DNA of 64,000 nt from Begonia masoniana (GCA_022432975.1 CM039511.1:17882557-17946556); one strand, 5' to 3'; shown: positions 1 to 12,365, numbered from the stretch's first letter. Program-made: numbers and translations. Notes: generated from the letters alone by a model not told the origin.

Positions 1-823
1 TTTGATAGATAAAAAGAAATGTATAGTTGATATTTTAGGATGTCTGTATCTGGGTAGTATCTTGTTATGTTTTCGGTGTTTTTCAAACAGTGGGAATGTT
101 CAATTTTTAAACGGAACCATGCGGTTCGTTTTTATGAAATTGGTTACGTTTAAATTGTGTTTTAAGTTGGTGAATAGGTGATTGATAGCGTGTGAAACGT
201 ATGTGTGAGTTAGTGTTATTGTATAGAAGTGTGTTTTGTAAAATTGTAATGGTATGTGATGAAGGAAATGAGATTGATGAAAAGGGTGCGTAAATGTGTG
301 TGCAGGGTGTGAAATGGGGTAAAGAAAAGCAGCCTCTGGATTTCAAAATCCAGAGGCAATGGCGAATAGTCGCCTGAGGGAGGAGAACAATCGCCCCTCC
401 CTCTGCTTGAATCGCCAAAGGAATTCACCCTTCTCTGGAGAAATCCAGAGAAGGTGGCGAGTAATCGCCTGGGTGCAGCGATCGCCATGTAAAAGTGGCG
501 ATTGTTGGCTGGCCGAAGAAACGCCTGTGGCGATCAATCAGGCGACTACTCGCCTGGTTGTGATCGCCATACACATTTGAGGGACAAAGTCCCTTTTGTC
601 CCTCGAATGTGATTTTAAAGTTTAAAATTTATTTAAAATGTTTTATAATTGTTTTAAATTAATTGTTTTAAGTTTATTTGAATAGTTTACAAACATGGAT
701 TTAAATTTCCGATTTCAACTCTGATTTCAAAGGTTTTTTACGTTCGTATATTACAAAGTTTATTAAGAATAAAATGAAAAATTTTATACGGGAAAATAAA
801 GGGTACGGGTAAGGGTTGTTACA
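1..823 (+). mobile_element. 3' part of a Ty3/gypsy-type LTR (family C), cut by the window edge
   Basis: The block ends in TTGTTACA at 823, a typical gypsy LTR end. Its sequence resembles the reverse complement of the solo LTR at 28359-30661: shared stretches lie near 115-160, and both share the terminal ~60 bp leading into GTTACA. It holds two perfect hairpins: 332-357 (arm GCCTCTGGATTT, 2-nt centre) and 429-454 (arm CCTTCTCTGGA, loop GAAA). No primer-binding site follows; gag coding sequence starts at once, so this LTR was inserted into the gag of the next element. Its left end and left TSD lie outside the window, so solo LTR and full element cannot be told apart. Short ORFs here are not genes. 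Confidence 0.7.
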
Positions 824-2110
824 CAGCTGACAGATTTAGTGCGTCAGCAAACTGATTTAGTGCGCCAACAGTCTGACCAACTAGGAGTACTGCTGAACCG
901 AGAGGTGCAAGGAAGTGCCAACTCGGGTTCTAGCAATGAACATTCTGGAGACAGATTCCGGAGACTAAGACCACCCACGTTTGATGGACAGTCATCTGAT
1001 CCAGTTATTGCTGATGGATGGCTTAAGAAGATTGAAAGCATGTTTAGGTATGCCAACATTGGAGAAGGAGACAAGGTCACGTTGGCAACATTTCACTTGG
1101 CTGGTGAAGCTCAACTCTGGTGGGAAACAATAGAGAAAACCACTGATGTTTTGGCGATGCCTTGGTCACAATTCAAGGACATTTTCTATGAGAAGTATTT
1201 TAGCAGCACAGTCCAAACCGCGAAGAAATTGGAGTTTCTAAACTTGAAGCAGACAGGGTCTGTGGCCGAATACAGTAGGCAATTTGAGTCCTTGTCCAGG
1301 TTTGCTGGACATTTTGCTCACAAGGACGAGGATAAAGTGTTTAAATTTGTGCATGGACTGAAGCCAGAAATCTACCGAGGGGTTAAATTCTGTGGTACTA
1401 AATGCTTGACATTCAGTGAGGTTGTGTCCACTGCTCTGGAAGTGGAAGAAGCTGAAGGGAAGTGTGCTAGACCAAAGGAGGTCCCACAAAGGTTCAACCA
1501 GCCCCACCAACTAAGAGGAACGAAGAGGCCAAGTGAAGGCCAAAATAGCCAAGGAGCAGGAGGGAAGGTACATAATGTCAGGAAATTTTCCCAGTGTCCT
1601 AAGTGTTTGAATAACCACCTGGGGGAATGCAGACTGGGCTTTAGAAAGTGTTTCAACTGTGAGGAGGTTGGACACAAGTTCAAGGAATGCTCGAAGCCTA
1701 GAATCACCAGATGCTACAATTGTAACAAGGTCGGCCACATTAGCAGGGATTGTCCAGTTCCTAAGAGTGGCCCTGCTATGATTAAACCAAGAATATTCTC
1801 CATGACGGAGTCGGGTGAGGAACAGCCTGCTGTTGTGTCAGGTACTATATTGATCAACTCTGTGCCTGCTTTTACTTTAATAGATTCTGGTGCAACGCAT
1901 TCATTTATAGCCTCTGCATATGCTGATAAGTTGGATGTACAGTTTACTCCTTCCATGCATATGTTTAATGTTACATTACCCTCTGGTGAACGTATGCACT
2001 CTAACCAAGTGATGCTTGACAGTGATGTGTTAGTAGGGAACGTAAGTTTACCTGCTGATCTTATTATTATGAATATTATAGGATTTGATGTAATCCTAGG
2101 AATGGACTGA
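824..2110 (+). pseudogene. gypsy chromovirus-like Gag and aspartic protease (5'-truncated)
   Basis: The frame is open from the junction with the upstream LTR, so the true start is lost. In order it shows a retrotransposon Gag domain (WWETIEK, EFLNLKQTGSVAEYSRQFE), a Cys-rich segment (CPKC...HLGEC), two CCHC zinc knuckles (CFNCEEVGHKFKEC, CYNCNKVGHISRDC), and a retroviral-type aspartic protease with active site LIDSGATHSF and a closing FDVILGMD. The frame stops at TGA (2108-2110) and continues in the same frame into RT. A Trp codon is usual at this position in the family, so one nonsense change separates Gag-Pro from RT. Gag packages element RNA and Pro cuts the polyprotein. Calling it Del/Tekay-like is inference from the Gag type and the C-terminal chromodomain-like end downstream. 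Confidence 0.9.
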
Positions 2111-3820
2111 TTGTTTAAACACCACGCCACAATTGATTGTAAAACTGGAATAGTTAGCTTTCAACCTCCTGGTAAATTGAAACATACCTTTCAAGCTTCA
2201 AAGAAGAGTAAGGAAATGTCTGTGATGACTTCTATTAACACTAAACCTTCCCTATGTGTAGAGTACTTGTGCTTCTTAGCTAGTGTTTTAGACACACAAC
2301 GTATAGGAAAAGTAAATCCTCAAAATGTCTTGATTGTCCAAGACTACCCTGAAGTATTTTTAGATGACTTTCCTGGTTTACCGCCAGACAGGGAAATTGA
2401 ATTTATTGTAGATGTTTACCCCGGAGCCGAGCCTGCGTCTAAAAACCCATATAGATTAGCTCCAAACGAACTTAAGGAATTAAAGAAGCAGTTGGAGGAT
2501 CTGTTAGAGAAAGGGTTCATACGCCCAAGCTTCTCACCGTGGGGTGCGCCTGTCCTTTTTGTCAAAAAGAAAGATGGATCAATGCGTATGTGCGTTGATT
2601 ATAGGGAATTGAATAAGTTAACTGTCAAGAATAAGTACCCATTGCCAAGAATTGACGATTTATTTGACCAACTTAATGGTGCAAGAGTTTTCTCTAAGAT
2701 TGACCTTAGGTCCGGTTATTATCAGTTGAAGGTTAAATCTGAAGACATCACAAACACTGCCTTTCGCACAAGGTATGGACATTTTGAGTTTTTGGTCATG
2801 TCCTTTGGATTGACAAATGCGCCAGCAGCCTTTATGGATCTTATGAATAGGGTGTTTCATGAATACCTAGATAAATTTGTCATAGTGTTCATTGATGACA
2901 TTCTGATCTATTCCTGTACTAAAGATGAGCACGCTAGGCACCTGACCTTGGTGTTGGAAGTGTTAAAACAGCACCAACTTTACGCCAAGTTTTCTAAGTG
3001 TGAATTTTGGTTGGATCAAGTTCACTTTTTAGGACATGTTATCTCTGGGGATGGGATATCTGTTGATCCAGCTAAGGTTCAGGCAGTTAAGGAATGGCCC
3101 CAACCAAGGAATGCTACAGATATCAGGAGTTTTCTTGGACTTGCTGGGTATTATAGAAAGTTCATTGAAGGATTTTCGAAGATTGCTACACCTCTTACTA
3201 AGTTAACAAGGAAAAATGTGAAGTATATATGGATTGATGAATGTGAACATAGTTTCCAGACCTTGAAACAGAAACTGACCAATGCCCCAATTTTAACCCT
3301 TCCAGTTGAAGATGGTAAATTTAGTATTTATTGTGATGCTTCCAAAATTGGTCTTGGTTGTGTGTTGATGCAGAATGGAAAAGTGATAGCTTATGCCTCT
3401 AGACAATTGAAAACACATGAGAAGAACTATCCTACACATGACTTAGAATTAGCTGCAGTGGTATTTGCACTTAAGATTTGGAGGCATTACTTGTATGGAC
3501 AACCTTTTGAGATATTTTCGGATAATAAGAGCCAGAAGTATATTTTCACACAGAAGGAACTAAACATGAGGCAGCGTCGATGGTTGGAGTTTGTCAAGGA
3601 TTATGATTTTGAGATAAAATATCATCCCGACAAAGCAAATGTTGTGGCAGATGCTTTGACTAGAGTAACAACATCAACCCCATCTATGATTTTTGATATG
3701 TCATTAGCCTTAGAGAATGAATTCCAGAGGTTTAATCTAGAAGTAGTATCCAGTGTATCAGCTATACTCTCAGCCATAACCTTAAAGCCCACCATTCTTG
3801 GAAAAATTAAGGAAGCTTAG
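2111..3820 (+). pseudogene. gypsy reverse transcriptase and RNase H
   Basis: This continues the gag-pro frame after the TGA at 2108-2110. RT motifs are ordered and look catalytically complete: [60 protein letters not shown] (here [15 protein letters not shown]) and the catalytic [12 protein letters not shown]. RNase H follows with [46 protein letters not shown] and [15 protein letters not shown]. The frame closes at 3818-3820, with more stops up to 3856 before the integrase. It converts element RNA to DNA in virus-like particles. The long open frame with only a few lesions suggests moderate age. Confidence 0.93.
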
Positions 3821-3856
3821 ACGAATGATTAAGAGTGTAACAAGTACAAGTTAAGC

Positions 3857-4701
3857 ATGAATTCTACGGACAAATCAGATTTTAACCATTCTGCCGATGG
3901 AATCCTTAAGTTTAGAAATAGGTGGTTTGTTCCTGCCATTAAGGAACTCCGTGATGAGATTCTTTCTGAAGCATACTCTTCCAGGTTCTCTGTTCACCCT
4001 GGGAGTACAAAGATGTACAAGGATCTTAGACAGCATTATTGGTGGCCAGGTATGAAGCGAAGTGTGGCAAAACATGTGGAATCGTGCCTTGTTTGTCAAC
4101 AGGTTAAAGCTGAGCATCAAAGACCCTCTGGAACATTACAACCTTTACCAGTTCCTGAGTGGAAATGGGAACAAATAACGATGGACTTTGTTGTAGGACT
4201 GCCTAGACAGCAAAAGGACATGATGCAATTTGGTTGATAGTTGACCGCCTAACCAAATCAGCTCATTTCCTACCGACAAAGGTGACTTAATCGATGGATC
4301 AGCTTGCTGAGTTGTATGTGCACAAAGTTGTTAGACTACATGGAGTTCCAAGTTCTATAGTTTCAGACCGAGACTCTAGATTTACATCTAAGTTTTGGAA
4401 GAGTTTGCACGATGCTATAGGTACGCAGCTTAGTTTTAGCACAGCTTTTCACCCTCAAACAGATGAACAGTCTGAGAGAACCATTCAAACATTAAAGGAT
4501 ATGCTTCGTGCATGCACATTGGATTTTCAATGTTCCTGGAGTAAGTACCTACCCTTAGTAGAATTCTCTTACAATAACAGTTTTCAGGCAACAATAGGAA
4601 TGACTCCTTATGAGGCACTGTATGGACGAAAATGCAGAACACCTTTGTACTGGGATGAAGTTGGTGAAACACAGTTGCTTGGTCCTGACATTGTGCAATA
4701 A
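3857..4701 (+). pseudogene. gypsy integrase (zinc-binding domain and DDE core)
   Basis: The HHCC zinc-binding domain reads [23 protein letters not shown] and [12 protein letters not shown]; the core begins with [11 protein letters not shown] (first catalytic Asp). A frameshift near 4215-4220 ends this frame at 4237, but the next frame continues the core ([19 protein letters not shown]). A TAA at ~4287 then interrupts it. From 4294 the second and third catalytic positions are visible: VSDRDSRFTSKFW (Asp) and FHPQTDEQSERTIQTL (Glu). The family usually has Gly in QTDGQ; here it is Glu. The frame stops at TAA 4699-4701 after DIVQ. At least one frameshift and two stops make the protein non-functional. 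Confidence 0.9.
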
Positions 4702-5223
4702 ACTGTTGAGAAGGTTGCCCTCATCCAACAGAGAATTTTGGCAGCTCAGAGCCGACAGAAAAGCTATGCAGATTGCAGGCGTAGAGAATTAGAATTTGAG
4801 GTAGGTGATGAAGTTTTTCTCAAGGTGTCACCATTCAAAGGAGTTGTCAGATTTGGGAAGAGAGGCAAGTTGAACCCAAGATTTATTGGGCCGTTCACTA
4901 TTCTGAAAAGAGTTGGGAGAGCAGTCTATCTGTTGCAGTTACCGACTTCTATGGAGGGAGTACATAGTGTGTTCCATGTTTCTATGTTGAAGAAATGCAT
5001 AAGGGATCCATATCAGATTGTGGAACAGCAGAACATCGAAATTCATCCTACTCTTACCTATGAGGAGAAACCAGTAAAGATCTTAGACTATGTAGTTAAA
5101 GTATTGCGCAACAAAGAGGTTCCTCTAATGAAAGTCTTATGGCACAACCAGAACATAGAGGAGACAACCTGGGAGCGCCAGCAAGACATGATGGACCAAC
5201 ATCCAGAATTATTCAGGTACTGA
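4702..5223 (+). pseudogene. gypsy integrase C-terminus with chromodomain-like tail
   Basis: Continues after the TAA at 4699-4701 in the same frame (TVEKVALIQQRILAAQSRQK). It has the GPY-type segment of chromovirus integrases (KLNPRFIGPFTILKRVG, VFHVSMLKKC) and ends in a chromodomain-like tail (ILDYVVKVLRNKEVPLMKVL then W...ETTWERQQDM), stopping at 5221-5223. In the family such tails bind histone marks and bias insertion to heterochromatin. The stop just upstream splits it from the catalytic core. Confidence 0.85.
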
Positions 5224-5245
5224 ATTTTGAGGACAAAATTCTTTT

Positions 5246-5257
5246 AAGGAGGGTAGA
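5246..5257 (+). promoter_or_regulatory. polypurine tract of the gypsy element
   Basis: A purine-rich run (AAGGAGGGTAGA) lies just before the LTR start TGTAACACCC at 5259, where plus-strand DNA synthesis would be primed. It confirms plus-strand orientation and the LTR boundary. Confidence 0.75.
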
Positions 5258-5258
5258 T

Positions 5259-7316
5259 TGTAACACCCGATTTCTATTAACTGATTTACCTTTTTCCAAT
5301 TATAGAGAATGTTGTAAAATTTAAATTTTGGGTGAATTAGTGATTAAGTTAATAGGTGAATGAGTAAGGACAAAATGGTAAATTGAAATTTATTGGGGAT
5401 AACGTATTTAAGGAAGGGTTTAATGAGGTTTAGCCGCCACTGTTCCTTCATTTTTCCTTCTCGGTATTCAGCTCAAACTCAACAGAGCTCCAGGCGATTT
5501 TTCCCCCTCCGATCTCCATTTCCTCAAACTAGATAAGTTTTCCCTTCGTTTTCTCGAGATTTAGTGGCTAGATAGCAAATAGAGTGCAATGTGTGTATTT
5601 TTTTAGAATGCAGTGAGTGAGTTGAGTTCGGGTTAGTGTTGAATCAGGAGTGTGCGATGATCCGAACTTCTAAACTAGCTCCTTAGGTTTGTGAATGGTG
5701 TAGGATGAGGATTAGTGAAGATCTGAATGGTATTTTGTTTATGACATTAGGTGAACAGGGCTTCCAGAGTAGTTGAAACCGAGCGACTTCCAGGAGACCA
5801 GGTAAGTGAAGTTTGCTTGTGCCTTCGGGCCTACATCACAAACATTAGGGTTATGTTTATTTGAAAGTGTCTGTGTATCATGCATCATGTTTTAAAAAAA
5901 TATACGAAAATGAATTTGAATGCATGTTGGCATGGTAAGGAATGAACATATTGAAACAGCTATGTGAACAGATACACTGTTAAGGGAAATAATCCGCCCC
6001 TTAATGAGACAGTGGATGCTTATACTTTGGGAAAATTGATCCAATTCCCAATTTCACAGGGGGATCTGAACAGTTATGTGCATCATATTTACTGTTAAGG
6101 GAACTAATCCAACCCTTAATGAGTCAGTGGATACTTGTACTTTGGGAGAAGTGATCTAACTCCCAATTTCACAGGGGGATCTAAACAGGAACGAATGCAA
6201 AAAGCAACTGAGATGAGAAAGTAGAAATTTGCATGTTTAGGAATTTATGATTCAGCATTTCAGCATTTCATTGTCTTACTGCTTTACTTACTTAGCATTA
6301 GGCTAATAGATGAGTTTTGTGATGTAGGTGTTGAGGAGACTGCAGGTGATTTCCTTGAGTGCACAGATGAATAGATGTGGTTGGAGGAGTACATCCATGT
6401 TTTGGCCTGGTAAACTGATGAGACGGATTAACTGATGTCTATAGTTGGAATAGTTTAGTTGACAGTGTCTCGATCTGAGTATGCTAAGTTTTCATGACAG
6501 TAATGTTTTTTTTTTAATATTTTGAATACGTTTTGAGATTTTTTTGATGATAGTATTATGTGGAGTTTAAATGTTGGTTCCTACTGTATTTGAGTAATGC
6601 AATAATTTGAATTGCTTCTGTATGGTTTTAAATAAAGTGAGTAAATTCCTTTCCGTAATTAGAGTTGTTGTTCTGTTCTCTGTCGGTAGATGAAGTCTAT
6701 CGGCAGATGTTGAGTTGTTAATCTGTTCTCTATCGGAAGATGTCCTCAGTGAGAGTCGATCGGATGAATGAATCATCCGGCTGACGTCACCGGTGGATGT
6801 ATGATAAAGTCGATCGGATGAATGAATCATTCGGCTGACGTCACTGGTGGATGTATGATAAAGTCGATCGGATGAATGAATCATCCAGCTGACGTCACCA
6901 GTGGATGTGGGAAGTGTTTTGTCGTTTTGTGACCGGATGATGTAGCTAAAGTTTTGTCGCTTTGTCACCAGGGAAGCCTTCTGTTTCCCGTTTCAGCCTC
7001 TTCCGTTGACTATTGCTCGGCGGTAGATATGTTTGACTTCTGTAACCTTTCAAGTATTTCACGATTAAACCCTTATTTCCTTTGGCCGATTGTTTCTTAA
7101 TATTCCAACCGATTAATCAACATTCTTTATATAGTTTTGTTTAACACTATTTTTGCTTAAATGATTTCCGCTGCTTGTTCTTTTTAGACATTTCGAGGTT
7201 TTAGAAAAACGTCAAAACTTGACTTTCGAGCGAAATTTTAAATTTGGTTCAAAGTTTTTTTAGTTATATTCGGGTTATGAGTAGCGAACCGGGTTCAGAA
7301 AACTCGGAGTGTTACA
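5259..7316 (+). mobile_element. 3' LTR of the gypsy element (family A, 2058 bp)
   Basis: Starts TGTAACACCCGA right after the polypurine tract and ends ACTCGGAGTGTTACA at 7316. It contains a GCCCTACATCA-like segment near 5828, shared by the other plus-oriented LTRs here, and a 54-bp minisatellite at ~6752-6910. After 7316 the sequence changes at once to copia coding sequence, so this element was inserted into copia A. The matching 5' LTR is not in the window. The reversed LTR at 10179-12365 is from the same family. Confidence 0.9.
6752..6910 (+). repeat. 54-bp tandem repeat in LTR A, three copies
   Basis: Three 54-bp units, each with an inverted repeat CGGATGA-N5-TCATCCG (first copy 6761-6779; arms degenerate in later copies), then TGACGTCA at 6782, 6836 and 6890, and then GGTGGATGT. 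The exact 54-bp spacing of TGACGTCA sets the period. Because 54 is a multiple of three, an 18-residue repeat appears in a long minus-strand ORF (6567-6968), which is not a gene. TGACGTCA is the palindromic bZIP core; a promoter role is inference. Confidence 0.9.
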
Positions 7317-9097
7317 CTCTCACCTACTTCTTCTCCTTCCCGTCCCCTTACCAGTCAACTTGTTGTATCTTCTACATCTCCCTCTTCTTCTTCTGTTCCC
7401 TCTCAAATTTCTTCGCCTCTACCTGACCTAGTTGAACGCTCGCCGGATCCTCCAACTGTTAATGAGCATCCAATGGTCACACGATCTAAGTCTGGCATAT
7501 TCAAACCACGAATTTTCTTTAGCGTTGCGGGCAATGTTTTATGTGAACCTTCCTCCTACAAGGAAGCCTCCATGTCTGTCGAGTGGCAAACGGCGATGAA
7601 AACTGAGTTTGATGCACTCCAATCGCAAGGTACATGGTCTCTAGTACCCAAACCCACTAACTCTCGTATTATTGGTTCTAAATGGGTATACAGAATAAAG
7701 CTTCGTTCCGACGGCTCAATTGATAGATTCAAAGCTCGCTTAGTTGCAAAGGGGTTTCAACAGACACAGGGCATTGACTTCCACGAAACATTCAATCCCG
7801 TTATTAAACCAGTAACCATCCGATTAATTCTTAGTACTGCCACAACTCGGAAGTGGGTCATCAAACAGTTAGATGTTCAGAATGCATTCCTTCATGGTTA
7901 TCTCCTTGAAAACGTTTACATGCAACAACCTCAAGGCTTCGTTGATCCCTGTCACCCAGATTATGTTTGCCAACTTCACAAGTCTCTATACGGTTTAAAA
8001 CAGTCACCAAGGGCATGGTTTCTCAAGCTTAGTATGGCTCTCTCAAGCTTAGTATGGCTCTCCTTAATTGGGGGTTCACGGATTCAAAGGCCAATACTTC
8101 AATGTTCGTTTTTCATAATGCATCTGATATTCTGGTGGTTCTTATATACGTGGATGATATTATTGTGACTGGATTGTCTCCCACTTTAATTTCCGAGTTA
8201 ATCATCCACCTCTCTCAATTGTTTGCTATCAAGGATTTGGGCTATTTACATTTTTTTTAGGTGTTGAGGTGCATAATCATCCCACAGGTTTACATATGAG
8301 TCAAACAAAGTATATTCAGGATTTATTGTTCAAAACAGGAATGCTGGATTCGAAGCCTCATCAGACTCCACTTGCCTTTCCATCACTCTCTATCCATGCT
8401 GGTCAACTGCTTTCTAATTTTACTGAGTATCGGAGCATCCTTGGAGCTCTTCAATATTGCACCATCACGAGGCCGGATATTTCATATGCTGTAAATAAAC
8501 TATGCCAATTCATGCATGTCTCGACGGACGTTCATATGCAAGCTGTTAAACGGGTTCTCAGATATTTAAAAGGGACTGCACATTTGGGTCTCCATCTTCA
8601 GGTTAACTCTGATCATGCTTTATTTTGCTATACTAATGCCGATTGGGCATCATGTCCTGATGATCGCCGTAGTACAAGTGGGTATGGTGTATTCCTTGGA
8701 CATAATTTAATTTCATGGTCTTCCTCCAAACAACGAGCTGTTTCCAGATCTAGTACTGAGTCAGAATATCGTGCTCTAGCAAATGGAGCTGCTGAATTAC
8801 TTTGGATCCAATCCTTGCTTCACGAGCTGCGCCTTTCTCCAAAGTCATCTCCTATCATCTACTGTGATAATATTAGCACACTCAGTCTGGCATCCAACCC
8901 GGTTCTTCATGCTCGATCTAAACATGTTGAGCTTGATCAACATTCATCCGTGAAAAGGTTAAGAACGGATCTTTGAGCATAGCCTATGCTCCATCTAAAG
9001 ATCAACTGGCCAACTGTTTAACAAAGCCACTAGTTGCTGCACGTTTTCAGGAATTACGTACCAAACTCACGGTTCTTCCCAGATCCATTCATTTGCG
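7317..9097 (+). pseudogene. copia A polyprotein, RT and RNase H portion
   Basis: The visible part begins in the Ser/Pro-rich linker before RT. RT motifs are WQTAMKTEFDALQSQGTW, KWVYRIKLRSDGSIDRFKA, LDVQNAFLHGYL, KSLYGLKQSPRAW and the catalytic LIYVDDIIVTG. RNase H shows DWASCPDDRRSTSGY, SRSSTESEYRALANGAAELL and SKHVELDQH. Frame breaks: a 20-bp tandem duplication at 8021-8060, loss of one T in a T-run at ~8251-8258, and loss of one base near 8944. Translation continues in the next frame to PLVAARFQELRTKL before the 3' LTR. Everything 5' of the linker (Gag, protease, integrase) lies beyond the gypsy insertion and is not in the window. Confidence 0.92.
8021..8060 (+). repeat. 20-bp tandem duplication breaking copia A RT
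   Basis: A 20-base unit starting TCTCAAGCTTAGTATGGC at 8021-8040 is repeated exactly at 8041-8060. Since 20 is not a multiple of three, it shifts the RT frame just before the catalytic YVDD segment. The perfect match suggests a recent slip. Confidence 0.95.
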
Positions 9098-9103
9098 GGG
9101 GGA

Positions 9104-9355
9104 TGTTAAACCATGTCAAACAGAACCGGATTCGTAAAATCTTTCAGTTAGCAAAATTTGGGAGTTTCTCTCTCTGTAATTTCTCTCACCTTCTCTGTTT
9201 TCAATTTCTGTTTGTCATCTTCTACTGTCGTCCTTATTATAAAAAGGACTCAACAGAGTATGTAAAAAATATTGGAAATAAACAACGCAATCTTTTAATT
9301 ACTCTCCTTCTCTCTCTTTTATTTTCTCTTTCACCACGAATCTGTGTAGGCCAAC
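9104..9355 (+). mobile_element. 3' LTR of copia A (right end approximate)
   Basis: Begins TGTTAAACC at 9104 right after a G-rich polypurine tract (GCGGGGGGA, 9095-9103). The interior has a typical short copia LTR shape: pyrimidine-rich stretches and a segment near 9270 (ATATTGGAAATAAACAACGC) like other copia polyadenylation regions. The right end is placed at a CCAACA-type terminus near 9350-9358; no second copy fixes it. Confidence 0.6.
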
Positions 9356-10178
9356 AACAAATTCAAATAATGATAAAAAATAGAAGCTTGGACTACTTCT
9401 ACTCCAGATCGAACAAACAGAGGTGGTTGGACAGTGGATCAACAAGGGGCAACTTCTTCTTCTTCGGCGAACAGTCTGAAACTTTCACAAAAGTCGAAGC
9501 TTTTTGAATAAAACTCCGGCGAAGAAAAGATCGGAGATAGTAGCTAGCGTTCGAACGGGAGCAGACGATCAGATTCGTTCCCTGCGCACGCGATGACGGT
9601 GCTGTTGTGGTGCGCGAGACAACAACATCTGCAGCTTCTTCGCGGTCGGAGGCAGTGCTTCAATCTGGTGCGCATTGATGGCGGCAGCTTCTTCTTCCTT
9701 GATGAAGAAGACGCGTTAGTGAGAGAGGTTTTGTAACCACCTATATAGCATAGCGGAAAGCAAGGTATCGGACATAGGAAGAAAAAAGCAGTTCCCTATA
9801 CCGGATCAAAATTTCGTACAACGCGGATCATGAGATGGGCAACAACATTGAGATCGGAGAATCCCCCTGCCTATAATAAAGTAACCGTCCCAAACAACAG
9901 CAACAGAAGCAGAAGACAGAAACTAATGCAAAGGGGAGGAGATCAGCACGCACAACCTATCCCCCTCCCGAATCATTGGCATATCCAATGTTTCGAATTT
10001 TTTTCCTTATAGAATAGACGTTCTGTCAATCGGGGAAGGTTTTTGGTGACAAGACCTAGAGATATCAGAAGTGAGAATGTTGACATGAGTAACGAGAAAT
10101 CCTGTGAAAAACACGATAGCCTGCCAGTGGAAGGCTTTCTACGTTCAGTCAATCTACAAAGAGTGAATCGGTCCCTAA
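9356..10178. other. unassigned; possibly the leader of a reversed copia element
   Basis: No convincing gene. The stretch is rich in GAAG/CTTC and has a CTATATAG TATA-like site near 9741. Its composition resembles the minus-strand leaders of copia B (24914-25703) and of the fragment at 12366-12546, so it may be the continuation of the latter split by the reversed LTR at 10179-12365. That is inference from composition and position only. Small ORFs here have no recognisable content. Confidence 0.3.
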
Positions 10179-12365
10179 GGAACCCCCGACCCTGAATTAT
10201 ATAAACCCGGTTCGCTACTCATAATACTAAACCGAACTATGACATTTTGAGAAAAATCTTAAAATTTCACTTAAAAATCAAAATTTAATCCTTAAACGTA
10301 AAAACTTGCAGCGGAAAATATTTGTATAAAACGACATTTATTAATTAATTAAAATATTAAAGACAATTGGTTGAAAGAAAACTAAACAAAACAAAATACG
10401 TCCACCGCTGAACAGTTCCAGCGATAGAAATAGAAATAGAATACGTCCACTGCTAAACAGTATCGGCGGTAGAAGCAGAAACAAAAGGCTTCTTCTGCTA
10501 CCAACGTCCACCACTCACGTCAGCCGAACGACACGTCGACTTCTCACGTCTACCGCTCACAAAATGACAAAAATCTATTACTCTCATCTACGCTCACATC
10601 CACCGATCACAAAACGACAAAACCTAATACTCACTTCTACGCTCACATCCACCGGTCACAAAACGACAAAACCTAATACTCACTTCTATGCTCACATTCA
10701 CCGGTCACAAAACGACAAAACCTAATACTCACATCCACCGGTCATAAAACGACAAAACCTAATACTCACATCCACCGGTCACAAAATGACAAAACCTAAT
10801 ACTCACCTCCACCGATCACAAAACGACAAAACCTAATACTCACATCCACCGGTGGACTACATCCGCCGATAGACAAAAATACACAATGTCCACCGGTGGA
10901 CTACATTCGCCGATAGATAAAAATACTCAACGTCCACCGGTGGACTACATCCACCGATCGACAATAACACTCAACATAACAGCATATCCACCATTTTCAC
11001 TCTAAACAAGAAAAACTCTAACTACCAAAATAGCTTGTACATTTTACTGAAAATCGTTCAAAACAACATAAGTCTACAACTTTCTTAAAATACCCAGCAA
11101 AGCAACTACCTCTAAACCAAATCATGTTTTTCATACTCATAATAAGAAAACCATAAAGTTGTTAAAAACATCAAAACTACTAATGTTATTAAACCCTCTG
11201 CACACTTCCACAAAACACTTAACCACTGAAACTTCATATATAGGCAATAGTTAAACCGCCTCATCAGAACACCAAACCGTGGCATTGAAGTGCTCTCCCA
11301 ACCAGCCTAGTCCTCAACATGCTCAGAGAACACACGTTCAAAGGCTTCTTCACATACACCACAAAACTCATCTATTAGCCTAATGCTAAGTAAGTAAAGC
11401 AACAATGAAATGATATGCTGAAACATAAATCCTAGACATGCAGTTTCTATTTTCACATCTCTGTTGTATTCACGTTCTTTCACTGATCTGATCCCTCGGT
11501 TCCATTGGGAGTTGGATCATTTTTTTCCAAAGTCATACATCCTCTTCATAAATTAAGGGGCGGATTAGTTCCCTTAACAGCCGATCTGATCCTAAATTTC
11601 ATTGGGAAGCGGATCAATTTTTCCAAAGTTATAAATCCTTTTCATAAATTAAGGGGCTGATTAGTTCCCTTAACAGCTGATCTGTTGCATTCTGTTCATA
11701 TCTTGCCATGCCATTACATGTAAATTCATTTTCGTGTTCTTTTCAAAACATGATACATGACATACAGAAAACATTTAAACAAGCATAAACCTAATGTTTT
11801 GTGATGTAGACCCGAAGACACACACATACTCTACTTACCTGACTTCCTGGGAAAAGTTGGGTTGCAAGCTATCTCGGGATTTTGCTCACCTAAAATCATA
11901 AACAGAGCGTTAATTCAATCTTCACTATAACTCATTCTAAACCATTCAGAAACCTAAGGAAGCTAACTTGGAACTCTATTAATCGTACATTCTCGGTTTA
12001 TCACCTAAACCCAAACCTATTCTTATTCACAGCATTCCCAAAACACACATTGTACTCTCTCTACTATCTAGCCACTAAAACTCAAGAAAACTTACCTAGG
12101 TTGAATAATGGAAATCAGAGAGGAAATCGCCTGGAGAGCTCTGCTGAGCTTGAGCTGAATACCGAGAAAGGAAAATGAGAAAACAGTGGCGGCTAAACCT
12201 CATTAAACCCTCCCTTAAATACGTTATCCACTATAAATCTCCATTTACCATTATGCCCTTACTTAGTCACTCATTAACCTAATCAATAATTCTCCCAATT
12301 TCATCCATAAAGTGTACACTATTAGATGACAAGGTAAAATCGGTTCGATAGAACCGAGTGTTACA
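10179..12365 (-). mobile_element. gypsy LTR, family A, reversed (probable solo LTR)
   Basis: Reads as the reverse complement of the LTR at 5259-7316: the ACCCGGTTCGCTACTCAT stretch near 10205 matches its 3' end, and 12110-12280 (CGCCTGGAGAGCTC, GTGGCGGCTAAACCTCATTA) matches its 5' part. The right edge is clear (GTGTTACA ending 12365). The left edge is worn; a CTAAGGAACCCCCGA stretch probably replaces the expected TGTAACA, so 10179 is approximate and no clean TSD is visible. No internal domain adjoins it, which fits a solo LTR. Confidence 0.82.
10555..10975 (-). repeat. 37-bp minisatellite in the reversed LTR
   Basis: About seven units of ~37 bp, each with CACATCCACCGGTCACAAAA then CGACAAAACCTAATACT, followed by units with GTCCACCGGTGGACTACAT. 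On the LTR's own strand the unit reads TTTTGTCGTTTTGTGACCGG then TGGATGTG, the same core seen in other LTR families of this window. Confidence 0.88.

Noticed and set aside
6567..6968. 133-codon minus-strand ORF with an 18-residue repeat
   Set aside because: It is the reverse reading of the 54-bp LTR minisatellite.
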